Positions 8,101-13,821 are shown, numbered from the stretch's first letter. The stretch: DNA of 13,821 nucleotides from Calidifonticultor sp964387355 (GCA_964387355.1 CAYLWJ010000071.1:1-13821), one strand, 5' to 3'. Numbers and translations are program-made. The notes: a model not told the origin generated them from the letters alone.

Positions 8101-8352
8101 ATCAGGTCTTTCTTTTTTTATAATTTTTGCAACAAATTCCCATGTTAAAGGTTCAATATATGTTTTATCAGCAAATTCTGGGTCAGTCATTATTGTTGCT
8201 GGGTTAGAGTTAACTAAAATAACTTCATAGCCTTCTTCTTTTAATACTTTGCAAGCTTGTGTGCCAGAATAATCAAATTCACAAGCCTGTCCAATAACTA
8301 TTGGACCTGAACCTATTAGCAGTATTTTTTTTAAATCTTTTCTTTTTGGCAT
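5143..8352 (-). CDS. carB: Carbamoyl phosphate synthase, large subunit
   Basis: Makes carbamoyl phosphate from bicarbonate, two ATP and ammonia delivered by CarA. The 1069 residues match the usual full length (about 1060-1080). Order of domains: an N-terminal carboxyphosphate ATP-grasp half (GSGPIVIGQACEFDYSGTQ near the start, PLVVRPSFTLGG and the MNPRVSRSSALASKATG segment), the helical oligomerisation domain (about 400-550), a second ATP-grasp half (LGSGPNRIGQGIEFDYC, PVLVRPSYVLGG, EANPRASRTVPF), and a C-terminal MGS-like regulatory domain (about 930-1050, with IIATKGTADIL and INTPEGSNARRDGYYLR). The regulatory domain is where UMP and other effectors bind in known enzymes. ATG start 2 bp after carA; the best upstream purine stretch (GAAGG) is rather far. 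The last five codons lie in a tandem repeat, so the C-terminal tail may be recently altered. The single set with pyr genes implies use for pyrimidines and arginine unless another copy exists. Confidence 0.98.
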   Translation of the reverse strand: MPKRKDLKKILLIGSGPIVIGQACEFDYSGTQACKVLKEEGYEVILVNSNPATIMTDPEFADKTYIEPLTWEFVAKIIKKERPDAILPTLGGQTGLNIAVSLAREKILEKYGIELIGASIEAINKAEDREKFKEAMKNINLDVPESEYAKSLKEALQISNKLKFPLVVRPSFTLGGIGGGVAYNKEEFIEIVSRGLDFSPVSEVLIEKSVAGWKEYELEVMRDKNDNVVIVCSIENFDPMGVHTGDSITVAPAQTLTDIEYQRMRNAALAVIREIGVETGGSNIQFAVNPENGKLFVIEMNPRVSRSSALASKATGFPIAKIATKLAIGYTLDEIPNDITKKTPACFEPSIDYVVVKFPRWAFEKFPGTDSTLTTRMKSVGEAMAIGRTFKEALQKAIRSLEIDRYGLGADGFDKINKEQLHLNLSVPNQDRIFYIKYAFEIGMQTDEIYNQTKIDPWFLNNIKQLVEFEKQFKKITLNNLSFELLNDAKKLGYSDIQIANLCKTSEDEIRKLREKYQINATFKPVDTCAAEFEAYTPYYYSTYETENEIHKSNKKKIIILGSGPNRIGQGIEFDYCCVHASFSLHDDGYETIMINCNPETVSTDYDTSDRLYFEPLTFEDVMNVIKAESPYGVIVQFGGQTPLKLAMRLAQNGVNILGTSPDSIDLAEDRKRFGNLLSNLDICQPQNGTAVNEQEAILIAEKIGYPVLVRPSYVLGGRAMNIVYNKESLINYIKNASLVSFDKPILIDKFLEDAIEVDVDAIFDGDEIYIGGIMEHIEEAGIHSGDSACVLPPFTLSKPIINKIIDYTYKIAKALNVIGLINIQYAIKNSTVYVLEANPRASRTVPFVSKSIKVPIAKIAAKVMAGKKLKEIQFNRVDCLKLNYFSIKEAVLPFNRFPGFDTILGPEMKSTGEVMGIDKNFGIAFAKSQIAANQNLPISGIVFISVNDKDKKNIIPIARDLHELGFKIIATKGTADILENNGIICDSVLKISEGRPNVLDMIKNNEINLIINTPEGSNARRDGYYLRTAAVMQNIPSITTLSAASAFVQGIKEIKTNSKVSVKSIQEY

Positions 8353-8354
8353 AT

Positions 8355-9476
8355 TTAGATTTTTATACCTTCATTAAATTTTTCAATGTAATTATTAAAA
8401 ACATCAAAAATATATCTTGAATCGTATGGACCAGGGCCTGCTTCTGGATGATGTTGAACACTATATGCATAAATTTCAGGGTATTCTATTCCCTCAATCG
8501 TATTGTCATTTAAATTTAAATGAGTAATTTTATATTTTAAATTAGAAATACTCTTTAAAGATTTAATATCAACAGCAAAACCATGATTTTGAGTTGTTAT
8601 TTCAACTTTACCTGTAGCTAAATTTTTAACTGGATGGTTTCCTCCATGATGTCCAAACTTTAACTTATATGTTTTTGCACCTAAAGCAAGTGCCATTAAC
8701 TGATGGCCAAGACAAATTCCAAAAATAGGCTTCTTTCCTAATAAAAGTGAAATATTTTTAATTGCATAATTAACAGCTGCAGGATCGCCTGGCCCATTAG
8801 ACAGCAAAATACCATCTGGATTTAAGTTGAGGATTTTTTCTGGCAAAATATTAGCAGGAACTACAATAATTTTAAATCTTGCATTATCAAGGCATCTTAA
8901 AATATTAAATTTTACACCAAAATCTACAACAACAATTAGATATTTGTAATTTTTATTGCTAAATTTACTTTCATTATACTTAAAAATCTTATCACATGTT
9001 ACAAACTTAACTAAATCACTTCCAACCATATCAGGATGGGCATCTAGTTTTTCTTTTAGCTGACTTATATTATCTGTTTCTGTTGAGATTATTCCTTTCA
9101 TAGCACCTTTTTCTCTTATGATTCTTGTCAGCATTCTAGTATCTATTTCAGAAATTCCTATTACGTTATTTTTTTCTAAATATTTCCTTATACTTTTTTT
9201 TGCTCTCCAATTACTGTAATAATCAAAATATTCTCTAACAATAAAACCAGAAACTTGAACCTTTAATGACTCTATATCCTCATCATTAACCCCATAATTT
9301 CCGATTTGAGGATAAGTCATAGTAACAATTTGTCCATAATATGATGGATCAGTTAATATTTCTTGATATCCAGTCATTGAAGTATTAAAAACAACTTCTC
9401 CGGCAATCTCACCCCTGTAACCAAAACTGCTGCCTTTAAAAATAGTGCCATTTTCTAACAATAAAACAGCTTTCAA
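8355..9476 (-). CDS. carA: Carbamoyl phosphate synthase, small (glutaminase) subunit
   Basis: Hydrolyses glutamine and channels ammonia to CarB. The 373 residues are of usual length. The N-terminal small-chain domain (about 1-140) has LENGTIFKGSSFGY, GEVVFNTSMTGYQEILTDPS and the QIGNYGVN segment. The C-terminal class I glutamine amidotransferase domain (about 178-365) has LLSNGPGDP (224-232), the nucleophile Cys255 in FGICLGHQL, and the His343/Glu345 pair in QHHPEAGPGP. All three catalytic residues are present, so it should be an active glutaminase. The start is TTG, chosen because GGGGGA lies 7 nt upstream and the next residues (KAVLLLENG) fit the family start. It is 82 bp downstream of pyrC and 2 bp upstream of carB. 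Confidence 0.97.
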   Translation of the reverse strand: MKAVLLLENGTIFKGSSFGYRGEIAGEVVFNTSMTGYQEILTDPSYYGQIVTMTYPQIGNYGVNDEDIESLKVQVSGFIVREYFDYYSNWRAKKSIRKYLEKNNVIGISEIDTRMLTRIIREKGAMKGIISTETDNISQLKEKLDAHPDMVGSDLVKFVTCDKIFKYNESKFSNKNYKYLIVVVDFGVKFNILRCLDNARFKIIVVPANILPEKILNLNPDGILLSNGPGDPAAVNYAIKNISLLLGKKPIFGICLGHQLMALALGAKTYKLKFGHHGGNHPVKNLATGKVEITTQNHGFAVDIKSLKSISNLKYKITHLNLNDNTIEGIEYPEIYAYSVQHHPEAGPGPYDSRYIFDVFNNYIEKFNEGIKI

Positions 9477-9483
9477 AATTTAT

Positions 9484-9489
9484 TCCCCC
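9484..9489 (-). promoter_or_regulatory. Ribosome binding site for carA (TTG start)
   Basis: GGGGGA on the minus strand, 7 nt before the TTG at 9474-9476. The G-run stands out in A/T-rich DNA and closely resembles the rpoZ site. Confidence 0.7.
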
Positions 9490-9558
9490 AAAAACTTAAA
9501 TTTAAAATTAGTGCTTTCAAATTCCTTCTTTAAACTTAGAACTTTTTATTTAAAAAAT

Positions 9559-11061
9559 TTAAAATCCGTTCTTTAAATAAACAATTTTTCCATTATTTAT
9601 TGTGCATATAATTTCTGAATCTAGCTGCATTCCTAAAAAAGGACTGTTTAAACTTTTTGAAAAGAAAAAATCATTTGTAATTTTTATCTTGCTTTTTGTG
9701 TCAATTAAAACTAAATCAATTTTCTTCCCAATATTTTCATTAGAAATATTTTTAAAATTTAAACCAAAAATTTTTCTAGGCAAGTAAGACATTAAAGAAA
9801 TTAATTTAGATATTTTAAATCCTTTATTTTTACAAAGCTGAGTATAGCAAGCACTAAAAAGTGTCTCTAATCCAGTAACACCAAAGGCTGCTTGCTTAAA
9901 AGTTGTGTTTTTTTCTTCCAGTAAATGTGGAGCATGATCACTTGCAATTGCATCTATTACACCTGATTTTAAACCTTCAATTAATGCTTCTTTGTCTTGT
10001 TCACTTCTAATTGGAGGGTTAACTTTAAAATTAGTATTGTAATTTTCCAAAAAGCTATCATTAAAAAAAATATGATGTGGGGTGACATCACAGCTAATAT
10101 TGATTCCTTTTTGTTTTGCTTCTTTTATCAATTCTACTGAACCTTTTGAGCTAATATGTGTAATATGCAATTTTACTTTAGTTTTTTGTGCTAAAAGTAT
10201 GTCTCTTGCAATTATTATCTCTTCGGATAAAGAAGACATTCCATCGAGACCTAATTTTGCGGAATAATACCCTTCATGTGCATCACAATTTTGTGAAAAT
10301 CTATAATCCTCTTCATGAAGTATTAAAGGGATTTGAAATTGAGCTGCGTATTTCATAGCCTCATACATTAATTTAGAGTCTTGGACGCATTTCCCATCAT
10401 CAGATAGAGCTATAGCTCCTGCTTGTTTTAAAAGCCCAAATTCAGTTATTTCTTGCCCTTCTAAATTTCTTGTAATAGCTGCTACTGGATAAATTTTAAA
10501 ATTTTCCTGTGAAGCTCTTAATAAAATATATTTAACTAAAAAATCCTTATCAATACATGGATTTGAATTTGGCATACTAAATACTGATGTAACCCCACCA
10601 TGAAATGCAGAAGCTTTTATGCTTTTAATATCCTCTTTTTGTTCATCCCCAGGTTCTCTTAAGTGAACATGAATATCAGTTAAAGCAGGGGCTGCAACTA
10701 AACCATTGCCATCTATTAAGATAAAATTCTTTTTTATTTTAATTTTTCTATCATTATTTTCATTATTTTCGTTTAACTTATCTTTTAGTTTTTTTAATTT
10801 TTTGTCATCTGTTGGCAGTGGAATATTTTTCCCAATTGCTTTTAAAACATTATTTTCAATTAAAATATCAGAATAATATTCTTTATCATTTACCACATCA
10901 ATAATTTTTATATTTTTTATAAAAATATTATTAATCTTTTCAATATATGTGGAATTTTCTATAAAACTAGAACTTTCCATATTAATATTATTAGAATTAT
11001 CAGAATTATCATTAAAATTATCATTAGAATTATTATTAGAATTAAATATTAAATTTTTCAT
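9559..11061 (-). CDS. pyrC: Dihydroorotase, class I
   Basis: Zinc amidohydrolase closing carbamoyl aspartate to dihydroorotate. Metal and active-site motifs are all present: DIHVHLREPG (His131, His133), the SDDGK segment (219-223, where this class uses an aspartate at the metal site), LILHEED (His249), ITHISSKGS (His302), SCDVTPHH (323-330), NPPIRSEQD (348-356) and IASDHAPH (catalytic Asp375). At 500 residues it is about 70 longer than usual (about 425-430). The excess has two parts: an N-terminal extension of about 45 residues, with 12 asparagines in residues 7-27, and a Lys/Asn-rich insertion near 86-112, just before the barrel. The ATG is 3 bp after pyrB, with AGGA 8 nt upstream inside the last pyrB codons, so the extension is probably translated. 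carA follows after 82 bp. Confidence 0.96.
   Translation of the reverse strand: MKNLIFNSNNNSNDNFNDNSDNSNNINMESSSFIENSTYIEKINNIFIKNIKIIDVVNDKEYYSDILIENNVLKAIGKNIPLPTDDKKLKKLKDKLNENNENNDRKIKIKKNFILIDGNGLVAAPALTDIHVHLREPGDEQKEDIKSIKASAFHGGVTSVFSMPNSNPCIDKDFLVKYILLRASQENFKIYPVAAITRNLEGQEITEFGLLKQAGAIALSDDGKCVQDSKLMYEAMKYAAQFQIPLILHEEDYRFSQNCDAHEGYYSAKLGLDGMSSLSEEIIIARDILLAQKTKVKLHITHISSKGSVELIKEAKQKGINISCDVTPHHIFFNDSFLENYNTNFKVNPPIRSEQDKEALIEGLKSGVIDAIASDHAPHLLEEKNTTFKQAAFGVTGLETLFSACYTQLCKNKGFKISKLISLMSYLPRKIFGLNFKNISNENIGKKIDLVLIDTKSKIKITNDFFFSKSLNSPFLGMQLDSEIICTINNGKIVYLKNGF
10981..11043 (-). repeat. Asparagine-codon repeat in the pyrC N-terminal extension
   Basis: Codons 7-27 of pyrC are nearly all Asn, Asp and Ser. 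On the plus strand they read as recurring GAATTATC/AAATTATC-like units of about 9-12 bp. It resembles the coding repeat of pyrD in composition but is not the same sequence. Confidence 0.65.
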
Positions 11062-11064
11062 TTT

Positions 11065-11994
11065 TTAATCCTGTTTTAAACACATTAAATAAATAAGAGC
11101 CATTCTTATTGCAAGTCCGTTTCTAACTTGTTGGTTTATTTTAATTTTGCTTTCATCTTTTATATTCATTAAACCTTCACTAATCTCAATTCCTCTATTT
11201 ACAGGACCAGGGTGCATTATTATTGCATTTTCCTTCATTAAACTAAATCTTTTTTCATCTATACTTAAAAAAGAATTATATTCTTTAATAGAAGGATAAT
11301 ATTTTCTATCCTGCCTTTCAAACTGCATTCGCAACATATAAATTATATCCACAAACGGCAATACTTCTTCTATATTTGTAGCTGTCTTGACATTGAAATA
11401 ATCAAAATTTTCAGGTTTTAAAATTGATGAGGTTACAATTGTTGTTTCAATTCCTACTTTATTAAATAAAATGATATTTGAACGAGCAACTCTGCTGTTT
11501 AAAATGTCGCCTACAATAGCAGCTTTTAAATTTTTAAAACTGCCAAATGTCTTTTTAATAGTATAAAGGTCCAACAATGCCTGTGTGGGATGCTGATGCT
11601 TTCCGTCACCGGCATTTATAATAGGAGTTTCAATATATTTTGAAATAAAATTTACAGCCCCGCTGTCTGAATGTCTAATTATGATTAAATCAACAACCAT
11701 TGATTGCATTGTCTTTATTGTATCAATAATGAATTCACCTTTCCTTAAACTAGAAGTTGCAGCTGCAAAACTTACTGTATCTGCTCCTAACCTTTTTGCT
11801 GCAAGTTCAAAAGAATTTCTAGTCCTTGTGCTTGGTTCAAAAAACATAGTTAGGACAGTCTTACCTCTTAAAGCAGGAACTTTTTTTAAATCCCTTTCTA
11901 ACACATCAGAAAAAGTATCAGCATTTTCTAAAATAATTTCTATATCTTTTAGGCTTAAATCATCAATATCTATAAGATTTTTAAAACTTAACAT
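11065..11994 (-). CDS. pyrB: Aspartate carbamoyltransferase, catalytic chain
   Basis: Joins carbamoyl phosphate and aspartate to carbamoyl aspartate, the committed step. The 309 residues equal the usual catalytic chain length. The carbamoyl phosphate site is FFEPSTRTRNSFELAAKRLG (STRTR at 55-59), followed by the SSLRKGE loop (Lys85) reaching into the neighbouring subunit of the trimer, HPTQALLDLYTI (135-146), the LRMQFERQ aspartate-binding segment (221-228) and HPGPVNRGIE (261-270). No regulatory chain gene (pyrI) is present, so this is probably the unregulated trimer known from Bacillus, with control at the transcript. No clear Shine-Dalgarno sequence precedes the ATG, but the family alignment supports the start. 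pyrR lies 73 bp upstream and pyrC 3 bp downstream. Confidence 0.98.
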   Translation of the reverse strand: MLSFKNLIDIDDLSLKDIEIILENADTFSDVLERDLKKVPALRGKTVLTMFFEPSTRTRNSFELAAKRLGADTVSFAAATSSLRKGEFIIDTIKTMQSMVVDLIIIRHSDSGAVNFISKYIETPIINAGDGKHQHPTQALLDLYTIKKTFGSFKNLKAAIVGDILNSRVARSNIILFNKVGIETTIVTSSILKPENFDYFNVKTATNIEEVLPFVDIIYMLRMQFERQDRKYYPSIKEYNSFLSIDEKRFSLMKENAIIMHPGPVNRGIEISEGLMNIKDESKIKINQQVRNGLAIRMALIYLMCLKQD

Positions 11995-12067
11995 ATTAAT
12001 ACATAAAAGTTACAAGTCATTGACAAATTTTTGTTTATATTGTCTATATTTTTAATTTTTATATGAA

Positions 12068-12622
12068 CTATTTGTCTAAAAATTCTATAATAGAAACTTC
12101 ATCTTTTTTATCTATCTCTTTTAAATTCACTACTATATATTCATCTTTTGATGTTGGTATGTTTTTACCTATATAATCAGCTTTAATTGGAAGTTCTCTA
12201 TGCCCTCTATCAACCAATACAACAAGTTGAATTGTTTTTGGTCTGCCAAGATCCGTTAAAGCGTCAAGAGCTGCTCTTACAGTTCTACCCGTATATAAGA
12301 CATCATCAACTAAAATTACATCTTTGTCATCAATGCTAAAAATAATATCAGTAACTTCTATATTAGGTTTGGCTCTTTTTAATATATCATCCCTGTAAAA
12401 AGTTATGTCTAATTTTCCAACCAAAATCTTGTTTTTCTCTAGTTCTGTAATTTGCTCAGCTAATCTTTGTGCAATTGGAACACCCCTTTTTTGAATACCA
12501 ACAAAGACAATGTTTTGCGAGCCTTTATTTCTTTCTAAAATTTCATGCGCAATTCTTTTAATAACTCTTTGGATATCTTCTTTTGACATAATTACAGCTT
12601 TTTTATTGATTCTCTTATCCAT
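12068..12622 (-). CDS. pyrR: PyrR: pyr attenuation regulator / uracil phosphoribosyltransferase
   Basis: RNA-binding regulator that binds the leader of pyr mRNA when UMP is plentiful and favours termination; many members also make UMP from uracil and PRPP. The 184 residues match the usual length. The N-terminus KKAVIMSKEDIQRVIKRIAH lines up with the Bacillus protein and supports the ATG used. VGIQKRG (41-47) is the first phosphate loop, VILVDDVLYTGRTVRAALDA (102-121) the PRPP loop, and VDRGHRELPIKADYIGKNIP (137-156) the conserved C-terminal block that includes RNA-binding basic residues. The full phosphoribosyltransferase site suggests enzymatic activity is kept. It is the first gene after a leader with a matching PyrR-binding hairpin, so it probably controls itself and the genes behind it. 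No Shine-Dalgarno sequence is visible. Confidence 0.97.
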   Translation of the reverse strand: MDKRINKKAVIMSKEDIQRVIKRIAHEILERNKGSQNIVFVGIQKRGVPIAQRLAEQITELEKNKILVGKLDITFYRDDILKRAKPNIEVTDIIFSIDDKDVILVDDVLYTGRTVRAALDALTDLGRPKTIQLVVLVDRGHRELPIKADYIGKNIPTSKDEYIVVNLKEIDKKDEVSIIEFLDK

Positions 12623-12647
12623 TATATTTTTTTAGTAGTTTAAAATA

Positions 12648-12684
12648 AAAAAGCCTTCTTATGTTTATAGTTAGAAGGCTTTTT
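12648..12684 (-). terminator. Intrinsic terminator (attenuator) ahead of pyrR
   Basis: Perfect 12-bp inverted repeat: AAAAAGCCTTCT at 12673-12684 (minus strand, first arm) and AGAAGGCTTTTT at 12648-12659, with a 13-nt loop. The second arm runs into a T tract and TATTTT. It ends 25 bp before the pyrR start, where read-through must be decided. The GCCTT of the first arm is also one side of the antiterminator, which makes it a regulated terminator. Confidence 0.93.
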
Positions 12685-12789
12685 AAATAATAAAAAACAA
12701 AAATTATTAAATAAATCAAATTGAAAAGTTTGATACTTATTAGTTTTTTTATGTTTTTTATAAATAATTATTATCATTAAAATTGCCTT
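12675..12789 (-). promoter_or_regulatory. Antiterminator of the pyr leader
   Basis: Reading the RNA from the minus strand, five nested pairings can be drawn by hand: AAGGC (12785-12789) with GCCUU (12675-12679), UUUUA (12778-12782) with UAAAA (12681-12685), AAUAA (12768-12772) with UUAUU (12686-12690), UAAAAAAC (12753-12760) with GUUUUUUA (12691-12698), and AUCAAA (12729-12734) with UUUGAU (12715-12720) at the tip. The outermost pair takes bases both from the PyrR-binding hairpin and from the terminator, so the structures exclude each other. No energies were computed. Confidence 0.72.
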
Positions 12790-12817
12790 TTTAGCCTCTC
12801 ATGGACTAATTTAAAGG
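12786..12817 (-). promoter_or_regulatory. PyrR-binding hairpin (anti-antiterminator)
   Basis: The RNA contains AGUCCAUGAGAGGCU (12793-12807), which matches the known PyrR-binding consensus 'AGUCC..GAGAGGCU' nearly base for base. AGUC (12804-12807) pairs with GGCU (12793-12796) to form the upper stem. CCUUU (12813-12817) pairs with AAAGG (12786-12790) to form the lower stem, leaving the purine-rich internal bulge typical of these sites. When PyrR with UMP holds this hairpin, AAGGC is not free for the antiterminator and the terminator downstream can form. Confidence 0.93.
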
Positions 12818-12867
12818 TTTTTTTATAAAATATATTAATTTACAAACTATTAATTTATTTTTATTAA

Positions 12868-12895
12868 ATTATAACAGCTTTTTATTTTTATACAA
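12868..12895 (-). promoter_or_regulatory. Promoter of the pyr block, extended -10
   Basis: On the minus strand TATAAT (12868-12873) is preceded by TG plus one base (12874-12876), a perfect extended -10. A weak -35, TTGTAT (12890-12895), stands 16 bp upstream. The expected start of RNA near 12861 leaves about 40 nt before the PyrR hairpin, the usual layout of a PyrR-controlled leader. In such A/T-rich DNA other -10 look-alikes exist, but this is the best one upstream of the leader. Confidence 0.72.
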
Positions 12896-12899
12896 AATT

Positions 12900-12960
12900 A
12901 TTTTTAAGAAAAAAAAGCATTTTACATTAATTTAAAAAAATGAATAGTTTTCTTAAAAAT
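12900..12960. repeat. 13-bp inverted repeat upstream of the pyr promoter
   Basis: ATTTTTAAGAAAA at 12900-12912 is the exact reverse complement of TTTTCTTAAAAAT at 12948-12960, with 35 bp between. It begins 5 bp upstream of the -35 element. It could be an operator-like pair or merely A/T-rich coincidence. No gene ends here, so a terminator role is unlikely. Confidence 0.5.
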
Positions 12961-12996
12961 TTTTTGATATTATTTTTTTATTTTGTTTAGTTTTTT

Positions 12997-13011
12997 AAAC
13001 CTTAAAGGTTT
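12997..13011. repeat. Short palindrome in the divergent intergenic region
   Basis: AAACCTTAAAGGTTT is a perfect 7+1+7 dyad lying about 130 bp before the plus-strand gene and about 100 bp behind the pyr -35. It has the size of a repressor half-site pair, but no regulator can be named. The rest of 12961-13129 is A/T-rich DNA without a recognisable gene, and no single promoter for the plus-strand gene stands out. Confidence 0.4.
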
Positions 13012-13141
13012 TACCTAATTTTTTAACTTAATATAAAAGAAGCATTAATACAATATAAATTTAATTATAGAATTATTAATCATAGTATATAGTATTTATT
13101 TGCCTAATAAATATTAAACTTTATAGAATAGGAGTAAATTT

Positions 13142-13816
13142 ATGGGCAAAAAAACTATAAGCACAATATTATTTATTATTTCAACAGCTTTGGCATTATT
13201 AATTTTAGCTTTTATCTGCATAGGTTGTATAAGTAAAGGCAACATCCAATTAGGAAATAACGCAGAAAAAAACAAATCTATCAAAGAAACTGAGAATCAA
13301 TCTATTGAAAAATCATCTCAAGCTAAAAATATAACAGAAAATTCGACCTGGCCAGAATGGTCTGGACCTAAATCTCTTGGTCCTGGTAAAAATCTTGCTG
13401 AACTTTGGTATGTCCAATTTCTAAATTTTCCTGAGAAAGACTCTGCTCATTGTTACAAAATACATGTTACTTCAGAAGGTAATTGGGGTGATACTATAAA
13501 TGATAAGGGGACTATAACATCAGATGAACTAGAATGTTTAAAAACATCGCTAGCTGCAATTGACTGGGAAAAAATTCCTCAGCTAAAAGAGGAAGATTAT
13601 ATAGCTTACACAGAAGTAAAAAAAACCTGGCCTATAACGCTTCTTGACTGCTCTTATTATGAAGTAAAATTTTGGTTGGGACAAACTAATTGTTCACCAG
13701 AATATGATGCTAAAACAATTATTGCTGATCTTATTGCACCTTGTGCTCCTGAAATTAAAAAATTAATAGAAGTGCTAAAACCACTTCAGGAAAAATATGA
13801 ACCTGAAATACATTAA
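13142..13816 (+). CDS. Unrecognised exported, probably lipid-anchored protein
   Basis: I do not recognise the family of this 224-residue protein. After MGKK there is one long hydrophobic segment (about 5-30) ending in LAFICIGC. Cys29 could be a lipid-anchored cysteine, although the residue at -3 is Cys rather than the usual Leu/Val/Ile, so a plain membrane anchor is possible. Residues 31-70 are a hydrophilic Lys/Asn/Ser/Glu-rich linker. Residues 70-224 look folded, with many aromatics (WPEWSGP; VTSEGNWGDTINDKGTI; AAIDWEKIPQL; YYEVKFWLGQ) and five cysteines (104, 132, 170, 184, 201), and end in a predicted helix (APEIKKLIEVLKPLQEKY). It probably lies on the outer face of the membrane. The ATG has AGGAG 7 nt upstream (13130-13134), a strong start. 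It is transcribed away from the pyr block, with no sign of a functional link to it. The stop is TAA at the window's end, so the gene is complete. Confidence 0.8.
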   Translation: MGKKTISTILFIISTALALLILAFICIGCISKGNIQLGNNAEKNKSIKETENQSIEKSSQAKNITENSTWPEWSGPKSLGPGKNLAELWYVQFLNFPEKDSAHCYKIHVTSEGNWGDTINDKGTITSDELECLKTSLAAIDWEKIPQLKEEDYIAYTEVKKTWPITLLDCSYYEVKFWLGQTNCSPEYDAKTIIADLIAPCAPEIKKLIEVLKPLQEKYEPEIH

Positions 13817-13821
13817 TTTTA

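Noticed and set aside
10900..11061. PyrC N-terminus as a fused domain
   Set aside because: The extension is low-complexity Asn/Ser/Asp sequence with no hydrophobic core, so it is not a folded domain.
11681..12055. 124-codon open frame on the plus strand over pyrB and the pyrR-pyrB gap
   Set aside because: Its translation follows from the antisense of pyrB; no start signal, and no resemblance to a protein family.
11995..12067. Second PyrR attenuator between pyrR and pyrB, as in Bacillus
   Set aside because: No AGUCC/GAGAGGCU motif is present. The only hairpin (GACAA with TTGTC) is 5 bp and is not followed by a T tract.
13100..13127. Promoter TTGCCT-16 bp-TATAGA for the plus-strand gene
   Set aside because: The predicted transcript start would fall on the ribosome site at 13130-13134, which does not fit a gene with such a clear Shine-Dalgarno sequence.

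Overview
The window is one long minus-strand gene block, with a single plus-strand gene at the right edge. It carries every gene for de novo UMP synthesis, followed by three genes that sit together in many bacteria. In the order transcribed (right to left) these are pyrR, pyrB, pyrC, carA, carB, pyrK, pyrD, pyrF, pyrE, an actinobacterial-type integration host factor (mihF), gmk and rpoZ. The DNA is very AT-rich throughout, with long A/T runs between genes and A/T-ending codons.

Organism: the pyr block running into mihF, gmk and rpoZ is the arrangement known from Actinobacteria. In Firmicutes the place before gmk is usually held by remA. The small mIHF-like protein (1115-1423) is the strongest taxonomic marker. 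A low-GC, probably anaerobic, deep lineage of Actinobacteriota is my best inference. The NAD-linked PyrK/PyrD pair (class 1B dihydroorotate dehydrogenase) fits an anaerobic or facultative life. A Firmicute-like genome with a transferred mihF is less likely but not excluded.

Layout: 1-112 holds no gene. 113-934 is rpoZ and gmk, 3 bp apart. 1115-1423 is mihF. 1585-12622 is the pyr block: carA/carB, pyrB/pyrC and pyrK/pyrD are tightly packed or overlapping, while other gaps of 70-160 bp hold short tandem repeats. 12623-12900 is the pyr leader: an extended -10 promoter, a PyrR-binding RNA hairpin, a long antiterminator and an intrinsic terminator just before pyrR. 12900-13141 is divergent intergenic DNA with two inverted repeats. 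13142-13816 encodes an unrecognised exported, probably lipid-anchored protein.

How it works together: CarAB makes carbamoyl phosphate, PyrB and PyrC make dihydroorotate, PyrD/PyrK oxidise it to orotate with NAD+, and PyrE and PyrF convert orotate to UMP. PyrR would bind the leader RNA when UMP is high and stop transcription before pyrR, so the first gene senses the end product of the rest. Gmk makes GDP in the purine branch, and RpoZ is the omega subunit of RNA polymerase.

The less ordinary points are the asparagine-rich N-terminal extensions on PyrC and PyrD, the short tandem repeats at gene ends, four TTG start codons each with a clear Shine-Dalgarno site, and the uncharacterised lipoprotein-like gene. 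I see no mobile element, CRISPR array, tRNA or rRNA.
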